From assembly GCA_963592385.1 (NCBI GenBank), contig CAVAWX010000005.1, positions 1 to 43,058 of the forward strand: a stretch of 43,058 nucleotides of DNA, given 5' to 3'. The first letter of the stretch is position 1; the number at the start of each line of letters is the position of its first letter. A program made the translations under genes and the position numbers. The stretch comes from CAVAWX01 sp963592385 (GTDB taxonomy: Bacteria > Actinomycetota > Coriobacteriia > Coriobacteriales > QAMH01). The notes under the pieces were generated by a model. The model did no database searches. It saw nothing but the letters and a program-made list of their open reading frames with translations, and was not told the DNA's origin. Positions 24,238-31,495 of this stretch are shown one piece after another.

Positions 24238-24990
24238 GTGAAGAAGATACTGCCCCTGCTCGTCTGCGCGCTCAGCGCCTGCGTCCTGGCTTTCTGCCTG
24301 GCCGGCTGCGGCTCGTCCGGTTCGTCCAGCTCGTCGAACTCGTCCGGTTCGTCGAGCTCGTCCAGCTCCAGCTCTTCTAGCTCCAGCTCGTCGTCGAAGT
24401 CGAGCAGCAGCACCTCGAGCAACGTGAAGTCCACCGCCGAGGGCACCTATGCCACGGGCACGCACCACGCCACCGTCACGGTGGAGGGCTACGACCCCTT
24501 CACCATCACCCTCGACGCCGACGCCGCACCCGTCACGGTCAGCAACTTCTGCGAGCTGGCCGGCCAGGGCTTCTACGACGGCAAGACCTTCTACCGCTTC
24601 GTGCAGGATTTCTGTATGCAGGGCGGCTCGACGGGCAATTCCGCCTCCATCGTCGACGACGGCATCACCCCCATCGTGGGCGAGTTCTCCGCCAACGGCA
24701 AGACCAACGCGCTGGCCGACGATTTCAAGAAGGGCACCGTCGCCATGGCGCGCTCGCAGGACAAGGACTCCGCGACCTCGACCTTCTTCGTCACGCTGGG
24801 CTCGGACAGCTCGACTGCGCAGGCCCTAAACGGCAAGTACGCGGCGTTCGGCACCATCGACGAGGCGGGCATGGCCGTCGTGGACAAGATCGTCGCAGAC
24901 TACCTGCCCAACGTCGACGATTCCCAAAGCGGCGCCATCACCGACGAGTCCAAGCAGGCCAAGATCATCAACGTCGTCGTCAACGACTAG
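24238..24990 (+). CDS. cyclophilin-type peptidyl-prolyl isomerase lipoprotein
   Basis: About 250 residues, start GTG 24238 preferred (AAGGA twelve bases upstream; an in-frame TTG nine bases earlier is too close to it). Signal VKKILPLLVCALSACVLAFCLAGC with lipobox LAGC, then a ~35-residue serine tract, then a complete cyclophilin domain: FYRFVQDFCMQGG with the catalytic Arg, Phe and Gln, MARSQDKDSATSTFFV, and GKYAAFGTIDEAGMAVVDKI. It should fold secreted or surface proteins by cis-trans proline isomerisation outside the membrane. Directly follows the degenerate paralogue; last gene before the terminator. Confidence 0.92.
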   Translation: MKKILPLLVCALSACVLAFCLAGCGSSGSSSSSNSSGSSSSSSSSSSSSSSSSKSSSSTSSNVKSTAEGTYATGTHHATVTVEGYDPFTITLDADAAPVTVSNFCELAGQGFYDGKTFYRFVQDFCMQGGSTGNSASIVDDGITPIVGEFSANGKTNALADDFKKGTVAMARSQDKDSATSTFFVTLGSDSSTAQALNGKYAAFGTIDEAGMAVVDKIVADYLPNVDDSQSGAITDESKQAKIINVVVND

Positions 24991-25040
24991 CGGCGCCTGC
25001 TGCATCGCCAACGACGGCGCTTTCCAAAAGACGTAAAATA

Positions 25041-25076
25041 GCGCGCGGTGCCTTCGGGTGCCGCGCGTCATTTTTT
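25041..25076 (+). terminator. rho-independent terminator of the SUF-cyclophilin operon
   Basis: GC-rich stem GCGCGCGGTGCC-TTCG-GGTGCCGCGCGT followed by six T at 25071-25076, fifty bases after the last stop and just ahead of the tRNA. Confidence 0.9.
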
Positions 25077-25079
25077 CGC

Positions 25080-25170
25080 GGAGGGATGGCAGAGCGGCTG
25101 AATGCAGCGGTCTTGAAAACCGCCAGACAGGTTCCCTGTCTCCGGGGTTCAAATCCCCGTCCCTCCGCCA
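25080..25170 (+). tRNA. tRNA-Ser (anticodon TGA)
   Basis: Class II tRNA of 91 bases with encoded CCA. Acceptor arms GGAGGGA/TCCCTCC with discriminator G, anticodon arm GCGGT-CTTGAAA-ACCGC with anticodon TGA (reads UCN codons), long variable arm with GACAGG/CCTGTC, and T arm CGGGG-TTCAAAT-CCCCG. Confidence 0.98.
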
Positions 25171-25379
25171 CATACTTGTCGCAAGCGTGGCAGCACCCCT
25201 GAAAATCCAAGAGCCCCAACCACGAAGCGGGGATTTGAACCCTAAGAGGGCTCGAGGCGCCTGTGGCGCGTCGAGCGCCCGCAGCACGCGCAAGCGTGCG
25301 AGGGCGGCGGGCCGCGAAGCGGCGCGCATCCCCGTCCCTCCGCCAGCTACCTGCTGCAACCACGAAGCGGGGATTTGAA
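25153..25379. repeat. duplicated tRNA-Ser 3' end and associated direct repeats
   Basis: The last 18 bases of the tRNA (ATCCCCGTCCCTCCGCCA, 25153-25170) recur exactly at 25328-25345. A 23-base word ending in GCGGGGATTTGAA is present at 25217-25239 and 25357-25379; part of it (25228-25242) is the reverse complement of the tRNA T arm. The interval also contains short GC-rich hairpins and no gene. This is what integration or excision at a tRNA 3' end leaves behind, but no integrase is in view. Confidence 0.8.
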
Positions 25380-25913
25380 TTAGGCAATCACTTGAATTTG
25401 GCACGACTCCATCGTCCGCAGCGCGCATTCATGGGATTGCTCGGTGACACCCGCGCAGCACGACGCATCCACCTTGATGGGCGTCTCGTGAAACCTCGTC
25501 CGCAGAAGAATCGCATTCGCAACCACGCAGATGTCGGTGCACAAACCGCACAGCTCGATCTCCTCCACTTCACCGCGTTCAACACGAGGGGCAAGGAAAT
25601 CCAGCAGCTCGAAGGACCCGAAGGTCGGCTTGTCGACGACCGCGCTCGCCTTTTCGGCCAGAGGCAAAAGCTCGTCGACGATCTCGAACCCGGGCGTGCC
25701 CTGAATGCAGTGCTCGACGGGCAGGTGCGCCCCCTCGAAGGTGCCGAGATAGTCGCTTCCGTGCGCGTCGCGCGTGAAGACGACGATATCGCCGCGCTTC
25801 TCGAACTCCGCCGCCTTTCGCCCGACGCGGCCGACAATGGCCTGCGCCTGGGCGCTCCCAAGCGAGCCGGTGACGAAATCGTTTTGCATGTCGACGACAA
25901 TCAGCGCTTTCAT
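25380..25913 (-). CDS. isochorismatase/nicotinamidase-family cysteine hydrolase
   Basis: A 177-residue cysteine hydrolase. The catalytic triad is visible: D8 in VVDMQNDF, K95 in VVDKPTFGSFEL, and C125 in LCGLCTDICV. Family members hydrolyse amides such as nicotinamide, ureidoacrylate or isochorismate; the GSLG and SDYLGTF-HLPVEHC context is closest to the nicotinamidase-like branch, so a role in NAD salvage is possible but not shown. The start ATG 25913 has no ribosome site; instead a TACAAT box lies seven bases upstream, so the message is probably leaderless. The stop directly abuts the second copy of the tRNA-linked repeat. Confidence 0.9.
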   Translation of the reverse strand: MKALIVVDMQNDFVTGSLGSAQAQAIVGRVGRKAAEFEKRGDIVVFTRDAHGSDYLGTFEGAHLPVEHCIQGTPGFEIVDELLPLAEKASAVVDKPTFGSFELLDFLAPRVERGEVEEIELCGLCTDICVVANAILLRTRFHETPIKVDASCCAGVTEQSHECALRTMESCQIQVIA

Positions 25914-25920
25914 GGCCGCG

Positions 25921-25926
25921 ATTGTA
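25921..25926 (-). promoter_or_regulatory. -10 box for a leaderless transcript
   Basis: TACAAT on the minus strand. A start point seven bases on would be at or next to the ATG at 25913. The -35 region is weak (GGCTTT 17 bases upstream). Confidence 0.5.
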
Positions 25927-26124
25927 CCATCGAAACGGCGAGAAAAGCCCCGCTCGCACCTCACGTCGGCGTAGCTTTGATGGGGGCCGGCGTCCTACCA
26001 GCCGATTGCGACCATGCCCGAATCGACATCCACAGCGCAGCGCGCATCCCTTCGCCGTCCGCTTCATCGCGAGAAGCTGCGACGGCGAAGCCCGTGTGAA
26101 TCCCGGACAGCTCGCTTAGCGTGC

Positions 26125-26145
26125 TATGATGTATCTACATGTAGA
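26125..26145 (+). promoter_or_regulatory. mazEF promoter -10 and palindromic operator
   Basis: TATGAT (26125-26130) is followed three bases later by the perfect 12-bp palindrome TCTACATGTAGA (26134-26145), placed over the expected start point. AbrB-fold antitoxins such as MazE repress their own promoter through such sites. No good -35 is visible. The gap 25914-26124 otherwise shows no gene. Confidence 0.55.
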
Positions 26146-26176
26146 GCCGTTTGCTCGAACAGACAAGGAGCGCGAT

Positions 26177-26449
26177 ATGGAAGCGGTTTTAAAAACATGG
26201 GGCAACAGCAGGGCGCTCAGGGTCCCCAGCGCCACCTGCGCCCTCCTCGGCATCGAAGAGGGCGCAAAAGCCGAGATGCGCGTAGATGAGTCCACCAGAA
26301 GCCTCACCTTCTGCTTCAAAGACGACGGGCCCAAGCGCTATGCGCGCACGGAAAAAGTCAGTCTGGAACAGGTCATGGACGGCTGGACGGGTCAAAAGCT
26401 CGGGGAAGAGCTCGTCGAGAAAGACGTGGGCGCGGAGGTCGTGGCGTGA
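26177..26449 (+). CDS. MazE-like antitoxin (AbrB fold)
   Basis: A 90-residue protein starting MEAVLKTWGNSRALRVPS, the AbrB/MazE swapped-hairpin DNA-binding signature (WGNSxAxRIP), then LLGIEEGAKAEMRVDE. The C-terminal half is acidic (EELVEKDVGAEV), as expected for the toxin-binding tail. AAGGAGCG precedes ATG 26177. The TGA overlaps the ATG of the toxin gene (ATGA-type, 26447-26451), the classical antitoxin-first order. It neutralises the toxin and represses the operon. Confidence 0.9.
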   Translation: MEAVLKTWGNSRALRVPSATCALLGIEEGAKAEMRVDESTRSLTFCFKDDGPKRYARTEKVSLEQVMDGWTGQKLGEELVEKDVGAEVVA

Positions 26450-26784
26450 TGTTGTTTGAACAAGGCGAGCTCATAGAGGCAGATTTCACCCCCGCAGCAG
26501 GCCACGAGCCGCTCAAGCGGCGTCCCGCGCTCGTGGTCTCGGTCGGGTTTTTCAACAACGTCGTTTCCAGCCTGACGGTGGTCTGCCCCATCACCTCGAC
26601 AAACAACGGGCATCCCCTGCACGTCCCCCTCAACGACACGCAATCGGTGTCGGGCTGCATCTGCCTCGAGCAGCTGCGCGCCGTGGACCTGAGCGTGCGC
26701 AAAGCTCGCAAGCTCGACGAGTTTCTAGACGAGGAAACGATGGCAGAGGTGTTGAACAAGATTGGCGCCATTTTCGGCATCTAG
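26449..26784 (+). CDS. MazF/PemK-family toxin (mRNA interferase)
   Basis: A 111-residue MazF-family toxin, a sequence-specific endoribonuclease. The family motifs are present: GELIEADFTPAAGHEPLKRRPALVVS with the catalytic Arg, then VCPITSTNNGHPLHVPL, and CICLEQLRAVDL. Normal length, so likely functional. ATG 26449 overlaps the antitoxin stop; a GTG three bases earlier is in frame but less likely. Twelve bases beyond its stop begins a copied piece of the MFS gene that lies 700 bases to the right. Confidence 0.92.
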   Translation: MLFEQGELIEADFTPAAGHEPLKRRPALVVSVGFFNNVVSSLTVVCPITSTNNGHPLHVPLNDTQSVSGCICLEQLRAVDLSVRKARKLDEFLDEETMAEVLNKIGAIFGI

Positions 26785-26795
26785 CGCCCCGCCGA

Positions 26796-26844
26796 CGCGC
26801 CTTCACCTGCGCCTTTATCCGGACACGCACTCGTGGCGTCGTCC
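26796..26844. repeat. 49-bp direct repeat, copy 1 (copy 2 at 27498-27546)
   Basis: Exact 49-base match to 27498-27546, which is inside the 3' end of the minus-strand MFS gene. The homology goes a little further: 26790-26802 also matches 27444-27456, as if copy 1 came from the MFS tail with about 48 bases deleted. The two copies bracket an AT-richer segment. Confidence 0.9.
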
Positions 26845-26969
26845 CCTGGGCCTCCGTCCATAACGGCGTGATTCAAAACTGCGGCAAAAACAACATGCCC
26901 TATCCTTGGGATGATGAAACAGGACTGAGCGGGAACAGGCCGAAGCGCAATGGTTTCAAGAAAAGGTGA
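26844..26969 (+). pseudogene. 5'-truncated coding remnant
   Basis: Directly after repeat copy 1 a frame reads WASVHNGVIQNCGKNN, then PYPWDDETGLSGNRPKRNG to a TGA at 26967-26969, eight bases before the next gene. Its composition is protein-like and unlike the flanks, but no start belongs to it, so it looks like the last ~40 codons of a gene lost at the repeat. I do not recognise the family. Confidence 0.4.
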
Positions 26970-26977
26970 ATGTGATT

Positions 26978-27346
26978 ATGAAAGCTGACGCATACAGCAC
27001 ATTTGTGAACATGTATCTGGCGCTCGACGCTTCGTGGGACGAATGCCACGACGAAACACTCAGAGGATATCTGTCGGAAGCCGACCCCTATCTTTTCAAG
27101 GGCAAGGGCTCTGCCGACCCTGCCGCTTGGGCAGAGTTCTCTGCTGCATATGCTGAACGATTTCCCGGCGATGTCGCAGATCTTGAAGACGCCCATGGTT
27201 TTACAGCAGAGTATCTAGAGAAGATCAGCGACAAGTATTCAAAGGTTTACCCAGGCAAAAAGCGTCTCGTCGATGCCTTCCTTGAAATCGCCCCTCTCGA
27301 GCGATGGCTCGAAGTTTTCGTTCCGCATGACGATCTTGGAAAATGA
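26978..27346 (+). CDS. hypothetical protein in AT-richer insert
   Basis: A 122-residue acidic, soluble protein with no signal or membrane segment, rich in Tyr, Asp and Glu (KADAYSTFVNMYLALDASWD, DPYLFKGKGSADPAAWAEFS, HGFTAEYLEKISDKYSKVYPG). ATG 26978 is chosen; GTG 26972 is nearer to AAAAGG and is an alternative. G+C is clearly below the flanks (counted lines 43% and 52%), so it is foreign to the region. Small acidic proteins after a truncated larger gene are often immunity proteins, but nothing here proves that. I do not recognise it. Confidence 0.7.
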   Translation: MKADAYSTFVNMYLALDASWDECHDETLRGYLSEADPYLFKGKGSADPAAWAEFSAAYAERFPGDVADLEDAHGFTAEYLEKISDKYSKVYPGKKRLVDAFLEIAPLERWLEVFVPHDDLGK

Positions 27347-27588
27347 GAAAGCGAACGATATTCGCCAAGGCCTACGAGGAGCGTTGGGGCGCCGGGGCAG
27401 AGGACAAAAGCGCCTATCTGAAGGGCAGCTACATATCGTCGGACGCCGACGCGCCTATGCCCGCAGCCGCCGCTTTACCTTCATCCGCATACGCCGGCGC
27501 GCCTTCACCTGCGCCTTTATCCGGACACGCACTCGTGGCGTCGTCCGCGCATGCGCCCTCGTCCTTGCCCGAGCGGCAGCGGCGGTAG
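27343..27588 (+). pseudogene. probable truncated gene running into the MFS tail
   Basis: A frame of 81 codons overlapping the preceding stop (ATGA). Only the first ~30 codons (MRKRTIFAKAYEERWGAGAED...) lie outside the MFS gene; the rest, rich in Ala, Pro and Ser, is antisense to MFS codons. It is best seen as the beginning of a third gene of the insert, cut off at the right junction. Confidence 0.35.
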
Positions 27589-28808
27589 ACCAGCAGCACG
27601 AGCACGCCGGCGGCCGCGGTCGTGGCCGCGAGTATGGCGTAGGTGGGCACGTAGCTGCCGCAGGCCTGCGCGAGAAAACCCGGGAAGGTGTCGGCCAGAA
27701 ACCCGCCCGCAGCATACCCCACCTGCATGTTCTTCACCGTGCTCGCGCGCGTGGCCGCACACGACAGCTCCAGCGACCACACCGAGATGCCCACCGAGCC
27801 CACTGCCCCGCCGATGCCGAAGCACACGGCGGCGGCCACGGCCACGGCCAGGTTGCCCAGCGGCGCCAGGCAGCACAGCACGAGGGCGACGACGAGCGTG
27901 GCGAAGATGAAGGCCGTGCCGCGCGGGGTGCCGATGTGGTCGAACAGCTCGCCCGTGCCGAACTTGCTCGCCGCGAGCGCCACGCCGCACACCGACAACA
28001 TGAGCGCCGCGAACCCCTCCTCGTAGCCGTTGCTGGTGAAGAGGATGGACATGTACGCCAGCCCGCCGATGCTCACCATCCCCACGAAAAACGACGCGAG
28101 CACCAGCAGGGCATGCGCGCGCGGCGAAACGGGGTCTTGCGCGACGAGCAGCGCGCGGGCGCTGCGGCGGGCATGCTTGCGGGCGATTCTGCTGACGATG
28201 CGCTTGTTGTCCTTGTCGTGGTGGTGGATCAGCCCGTGCATCTCGCTCGGGCGGTTGCGCAGCACGACCAGCTGCAACACGCCGACGGCCGCAGCCACGC
28301 CCGCCTCGACGAGGAAGGAAAAGGACAGCGACACGCCCGCGATGAGCGCATGGCACACAGCCGGCATGAGCATCCCCGCGACCCCGCTGCCCAGCGTGGC
28401 GAACCCCACCGCCGTGCCCACGTGGTCGTGGTACCAGCGCCCCGTGAGCAAGGTCATGCCGACGATGCCGCCCAGCCCGTATCCCAGCCCACAGAACACG
28501 GCGCCCACGCACAGGCCGCCCAGGCTGCTCGCCAGCCCGTAGAGGGTGAACCCGACGGCGGTGAACAGGCAGGCCACGCCGATGCCGATACGGCAGTCCA
28601 CGCGGTTGTACCACCAGTTCACGCAAAACATCGCGCCCAGCGTGACGAGGGTGCGCACGCTCAGGACAAGCGAGGCGCCGCCGTCGCCCACGCCGGGCAG
28701 CGCGGCCAGATAGGGCTGGTAGACGCCGAACGACGTGCTGGACAGGCCGACGTTCACGAAGATGAAGAGAAAACAGCAGCCGCTGATGACCCTCTCGTAG
28801 TGCCTCAC
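27429..28808 (-). CDS. MFS transporter
   Basis: A 459-residue major facilitator of the oxalate/formate-antiporter-like type, with ~12 helices: LFIFVNVGLSSTSFGVYQPYL in helix 1, GLGYGLGGIVGMTLLTGRWY in helices 4-5, GFATLGSGVAGMLMPA, and AYMSILFTSNGYEEGFAALML in the second half. GTG start at 28808 with GAGGGGG upstream, 23 bases after the trpS stop, so probably in one transcript. The last ~45 residues are Ala/Gly/Asp-rich and low in complexity; a piece of this tail is duplicated beyond the toxin gene, and the native end may have been changed by that event. Substrate unknown. Confidence 0.88.
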   Translation of the reverse strand: MRHYERVISGCCFLFIFVNVGLSSTSFGVYQPYLAALPGVGDGGASLVLSVRTLVTLGAMFCVNWWYNRVDCRIGIGVACLFTAVGFTLYGLASSLGGLCVGAVFCGLGYGLGGIVGMTLLTGRWYHDHVGTAVGFATLGSGVAGMLMPAVCHALIAGVSLSFSFLVEAGVAAAVGVLQLVVLRNRPSEMHGLIHHHDKDNKRIVSRIARKHARRSARALLVAQDPVSPRAHALLVLASFFVGMVSIGGLAYMSILFTSNGYEEGFAALMLSVCGVALAASKFGTGELFDHIGTPRGTAFIFATLVVALVLCCLAPLGNLAVAVAAAVCFGIGGAVGSVGISVWSLELSCAATRASTVKNMQVGYAAGGFLADTFPGFLAQACGSYVPTYAILAATTAAAGVLVLLVYRRCRSGKDEGACADDATSACPDKGAGEGAPAYADEGKAAAAGIGASASDDM

Positions 28809-28831
28809 GGCGAAAGCCCCCTCGAAGCTTC

Positions 28832-29881
28832 CTAGTAGACCATGCCCATCGCCTCGCGCACCTCGTCAAGCGTCGCCGCCGCGACCTTGCGGGCGCGCTC
28901 GTTGCCCTCGTGCAGGATATCGGCGACCGCGCCCATGTCGGCGGCCAGCTCGGCACGACGCGCGCGGATCTCGGCAAAGCGCGTGTTCACGCTCTCGGTG
29001 ACGTAGGCCTTCAGCGCCCCGCCGCCGCCATCGCCTATCTCGGCCGCGATCTCGACCTCGGTTCTGCCCGTGCACAGCGCCGCCGTCGTGAGCAGCGCCG
29101 AGACGCCGGGGCGGTTTTCCGGGTCGAAGGTGATGTTGCGGTCGGCGTCGGTGGGGCTTTTCTTGATGAGGCGCGCCGTCTCCTCTTCCGTCATGGACAG
29201 CGCGATGCCGTTGCCGTAGCTCTTCGACATCTTGCGCCCGTCCAGTCCGGGCACCTCGATTACGTCGGAGAGCACGCCTTCCGGCTCGGGGAACACCTGC
29301 GCGTAGCGTTCGTTGAAGCGCCGCGCGATCGTGCGCGTGATCTCGATGTGGGGCAGCTGGTCTTTGCCCACGGGCACGACGTTGCCCTTGCAGAAGAGGA
29401 TGTCGCAGGCCTGGTGGACGGGGTAGGTCAAAAGCAGGCCCGTCAGCTGGTGGCCGGACGCCTCCTGCTCGGCCTTCACCGTCGGGTTGCGCTCCAGCTC
29501 GGCTTCGGAGACAAGCGAGAGGAAGGGCAGCATGAGCTGGTTGAGCTCGGGGATGGCGCTGTGGGTGAAGACCATGGTCTTCGCGGGGTCGATGCCGCAG
29601 GCCAGGTAGTCGAGCAGCATGTTTGCCACGTTGTCGGCGATGTGCTCGGTCGTGTCGCGGTCGGTGATCACCTGGTAGTCGGCGATGACGATGTTGGTCG
29701 CGATGCCGGCGTCTTGCAGCGCGACGCGCCGGGCCAGGGTGCCGAAGTAGTGGCCGAGATGCAGCCGTCCGGTGGGACGGTCGCCGGTGAGCATCGTGTA
29801 CTTTTGCGGATGCACCGAGAAATCGGCGCGTATCTCGTCGCTTCTGCGCTTGGCGACCTCGAAGCTTCCCTCGTTCGGCAT
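28832..29881 (-). CDS. trpS: tryptophanyl-tRNA synthetase
   Basis: A 349-residue class-I aminoacyl-tRNA synthetase that charges tRNA-Trp. The HIGH motif is HLGH at residues 41-44 in GDRPTGRLHLGHYFG and the KMSKS motif is at 217-221 in PGLDGRKMSKSYGN; the tryptophan-site segments ADYQVITDR and VPVGKDQLPHIEITR are present. ATG 29881 is chosen (GAGG eight bases ahead); an upstream in-frame start at 29926 would add 15 residues not usual in the family. An MFS gene follows. Confidence 0.96.
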   Translation of the reverse strand: MPNEGSFEVAKRRSDEIRADFSVHPQKYTMLTGDRPTGRLHLGHYFGTLARRVALQDAGIATNIVIADYQVITDRDTTEHIADNVANMLLDYLACGIDPAKTMVFTHSAIPELNQLMLPFLSLVSEAELERNPTVKAEQEASGHQLTGLLLTYPVHQACDILFCKGNVVPVGKDQLPHIEITRTIARRFNERYAQVFPEPEGVLSDVIEVPGLDGRKMSKSYGNGIALSMTEEETARLIKKSPTDADRNITFDPENRPGVSALLTTAALCTGRTEVEIAAEIGDGGGGALKAYVTESVNTRFAEIRARRAELAADMGAVADILHEGNERARKVAAATLDEVREAMGMVY

Positions 29882-30123
29882 CGTGTCCTCGCACTCCCCT
29901 TTTTCGTCGGTGAACAAAACGGCCACATGCGCCGTCGGCGCTAGATACTACCCCAACGCGGGGAAGGCGGGCACGTGATTCACGGGGAGGTGAAGGGGTG
30001 CGCACATCAGTGGCATAATTCGCGGCGGAGCGCGGGGGCGCGGGTCGCGGGTCGCGGGGGTGCGCATTATGCAAACCGCGCGCCACACGCAAAATTTTCA
30101 GGTTCACCACACAAGGGGAGCAG
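29882..30123. other. divergent promoter region, trpS / MFS
   Basis: About 240 bases with no gene. On the minus strand a TAGTAT box lies at about 29943-29948 for trpS. On the plus strand CATAAT (30014-30019) is a possible -10 for the MFS gene, and GTGATTCAC at about 29976-29984 is a short palindrome. A GGGTCGC tandem word is at 30045-30058. No T-box or Trp leader peptide seen. Confidence 0.35.
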
Positions 30124-31413
30124 ATGAACGAGGAAGCATCGTCGCAGGACATGGTGAAAGCGCCTGGGACAGACAGCGACAAACCGGCAGCTCAGACGGC
30201 TGGCCCGAGCGCCGGCAAGCCGGACGGCAAAGCGGACGGCACCAAGCAAGACGGCGACAAGCTCGTGAACTACCTGACCATGTTCGGCCACCTGTGCTCG
30301 GACATCAACCAGGGGGCGCTCTCGGCGGTCCTGCCGTTTCTAGTCGCCTACAACGGCTACTCGTACTTCGAGGTCACGATGCTGCTGTTCTTCTCCAACA
30401 TCGCCTCGGCCGTCATCCAACCTCTCTTCGGCTGGATCGGCGACAGGCGCGCGTGCCCCTGGTTCATGGCCGTCGGCGTCTTTCTGGCAGGCCTCGGCAT
30501 GTTCGGCATCGGCTACCTGGACGACTACGCGCTCGTCTTGGCCTCCTCGCTTGTCTCCGGCATCGGCATCGCGATGTTTCACCCCGAAGGCGGCCGGCTT
30601 GCGAACCTCTCGGCGGGCAAGAGCAAGGCCGGCGGCATGAGCATCTTCGCCGTGGGCGGAAGCATCGGCTTTTTCGTGGGGCCCACCCTGTGCGCCATCT
30701 TCCTCACCGCCTTCGGCATGCACGGCACGCTGGTCTTTCTCGTGCCGGCCCTCGTCTGCCCCGCCGTCTTGCTCGCCTTCGAACGCCGCTTCAAGGCTCT
30801 GGGCGTGGCCGCGCAACACGTAAGTGAAACCGGCGGCCTCTCCACGCCGCCCGAGCGCTGGGGGCGTTTCTCGCTGCTCATGGTCGTGCTCTCGCTGCGC
30901 TCCATCCTCGGCTACGGCCTGGTCGCCTTCGTGCCCCTGTTCGTGATGGGCGTGCTCGGCCACGACGAGACGACCAGCTCGCTTGTGCTCTCGGCGTTTT
31001 CCATCGTGGGCGCGGTGGCCACCTTCCTGTCCGGGCGCGCCTCCGACGCCGCAGGCCCGCACCGCCTCCTCATCGTCTGCCTCGCCTTCACAGCCGTGCT
31101 CTTCGCGGCGTTCTCGCAGGCAGGCACCCTGGCCGTGGCTGTCGCGCTCGCGCTGGCGCTGGCCGTGAGCAGCGACCTGTGCCACCCTTCCACCGTCGCG
31201 CTGGGGATGAGCTACGTGCCGCGGCATCTGGGGATGGCCTCGGGGATATCCTACGGGGTCACCGTCTGCGTGGGCGGCGTGGCCGAACCCTTCCTCGGCG
31301 CGGCCGGCGACGCCATCGGGCTGCCCGCGGTCATGCTCATACTCGCAGGCATCACCGTGGCTGCGCTCGCGCTTTCCGTCGTCTGCGCGCGCATCGACAC
31401 GACGCGCCCATAA
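30124..31413 (+). CDS. MFS transporter, fosmidomycin-resistance-like
   Basis: A 429-residue major facilitator with an unusual ~45-residue hydrophilic N-terminal tail (MNEEASSQDMVKAPGTDSDK...), then LTMFGHLCSDINQGALSAVLPFL, matching the helix-1 motif of the Fsr (fosmidomycin resistance) branch, GIGIAMFHPEGGRLA in helix 4, and SDLCHPSTVALGMSYVPRHLGMASGISYG near the end. Likely a drug or metabolite exporter. ACAAGGGGAGCAG precedes the ATG. Monocistronic or with the patatin gene 82 bases downstream. Confidence 0.9.
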   Translation: MNEEASSQDMVKAPGTDSDKPAAQTAGPSAGKPDGKADGTKQDGDKLVNYLTMFGHLCSDINQGALSAVLPFLVAYNGYSYFEVTMLLFFSNIASAVIQPLFGWIGDRRACPWFMAVGVFLAGLGMFGIGYLDDYALVLASSLVSGIGIAMFHPEGGRLANLSAGKSKAGGMSIFAVGGSIGFFVGPTLCAIFLTAFGMHGTLVFLVPALVCPAVLLAFERRFKALGVAAQHVSETGGLSTPPERWGRFSLLMVVLSLRSILGYGLVAFVPLFVMGVLGHDETTSSLVLSAFSIVGAVATFLSGRASDAAGPHRLLIVCLAFTAVLFAAFSQAGTLAVAVALALALAVSSDLCHPSTVALGMSYVPRHLGMASGISYGVTVCVGGVAEPFLGAAGDAIGLPAVMLILAGITVAALALSVVCARIDTTRP

Positions 31414-31495
31414 GCACATGCCGCACACAACATCCCGGCCTACCTCGGAGTACACTGCCTGCAGCAGAGATGGATCCGAACTTGGAGGCATGCAG

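Noticed and set aside
24301..24420. Serine-coding TCG/AGC-rich stretch as a possible phase-variable microsatellite
   Set aside because: The codons are mixed (TCG, TCC, AGC, TCT), so it is not a simple repeat prone to slippage, and the frame is intact.
29882..30123. T-box riboswitch or leader peptide ahead of trpS
   Set aside because: No T-box TGGNACC-type core, no Trp-rich short frame; the leader is short.
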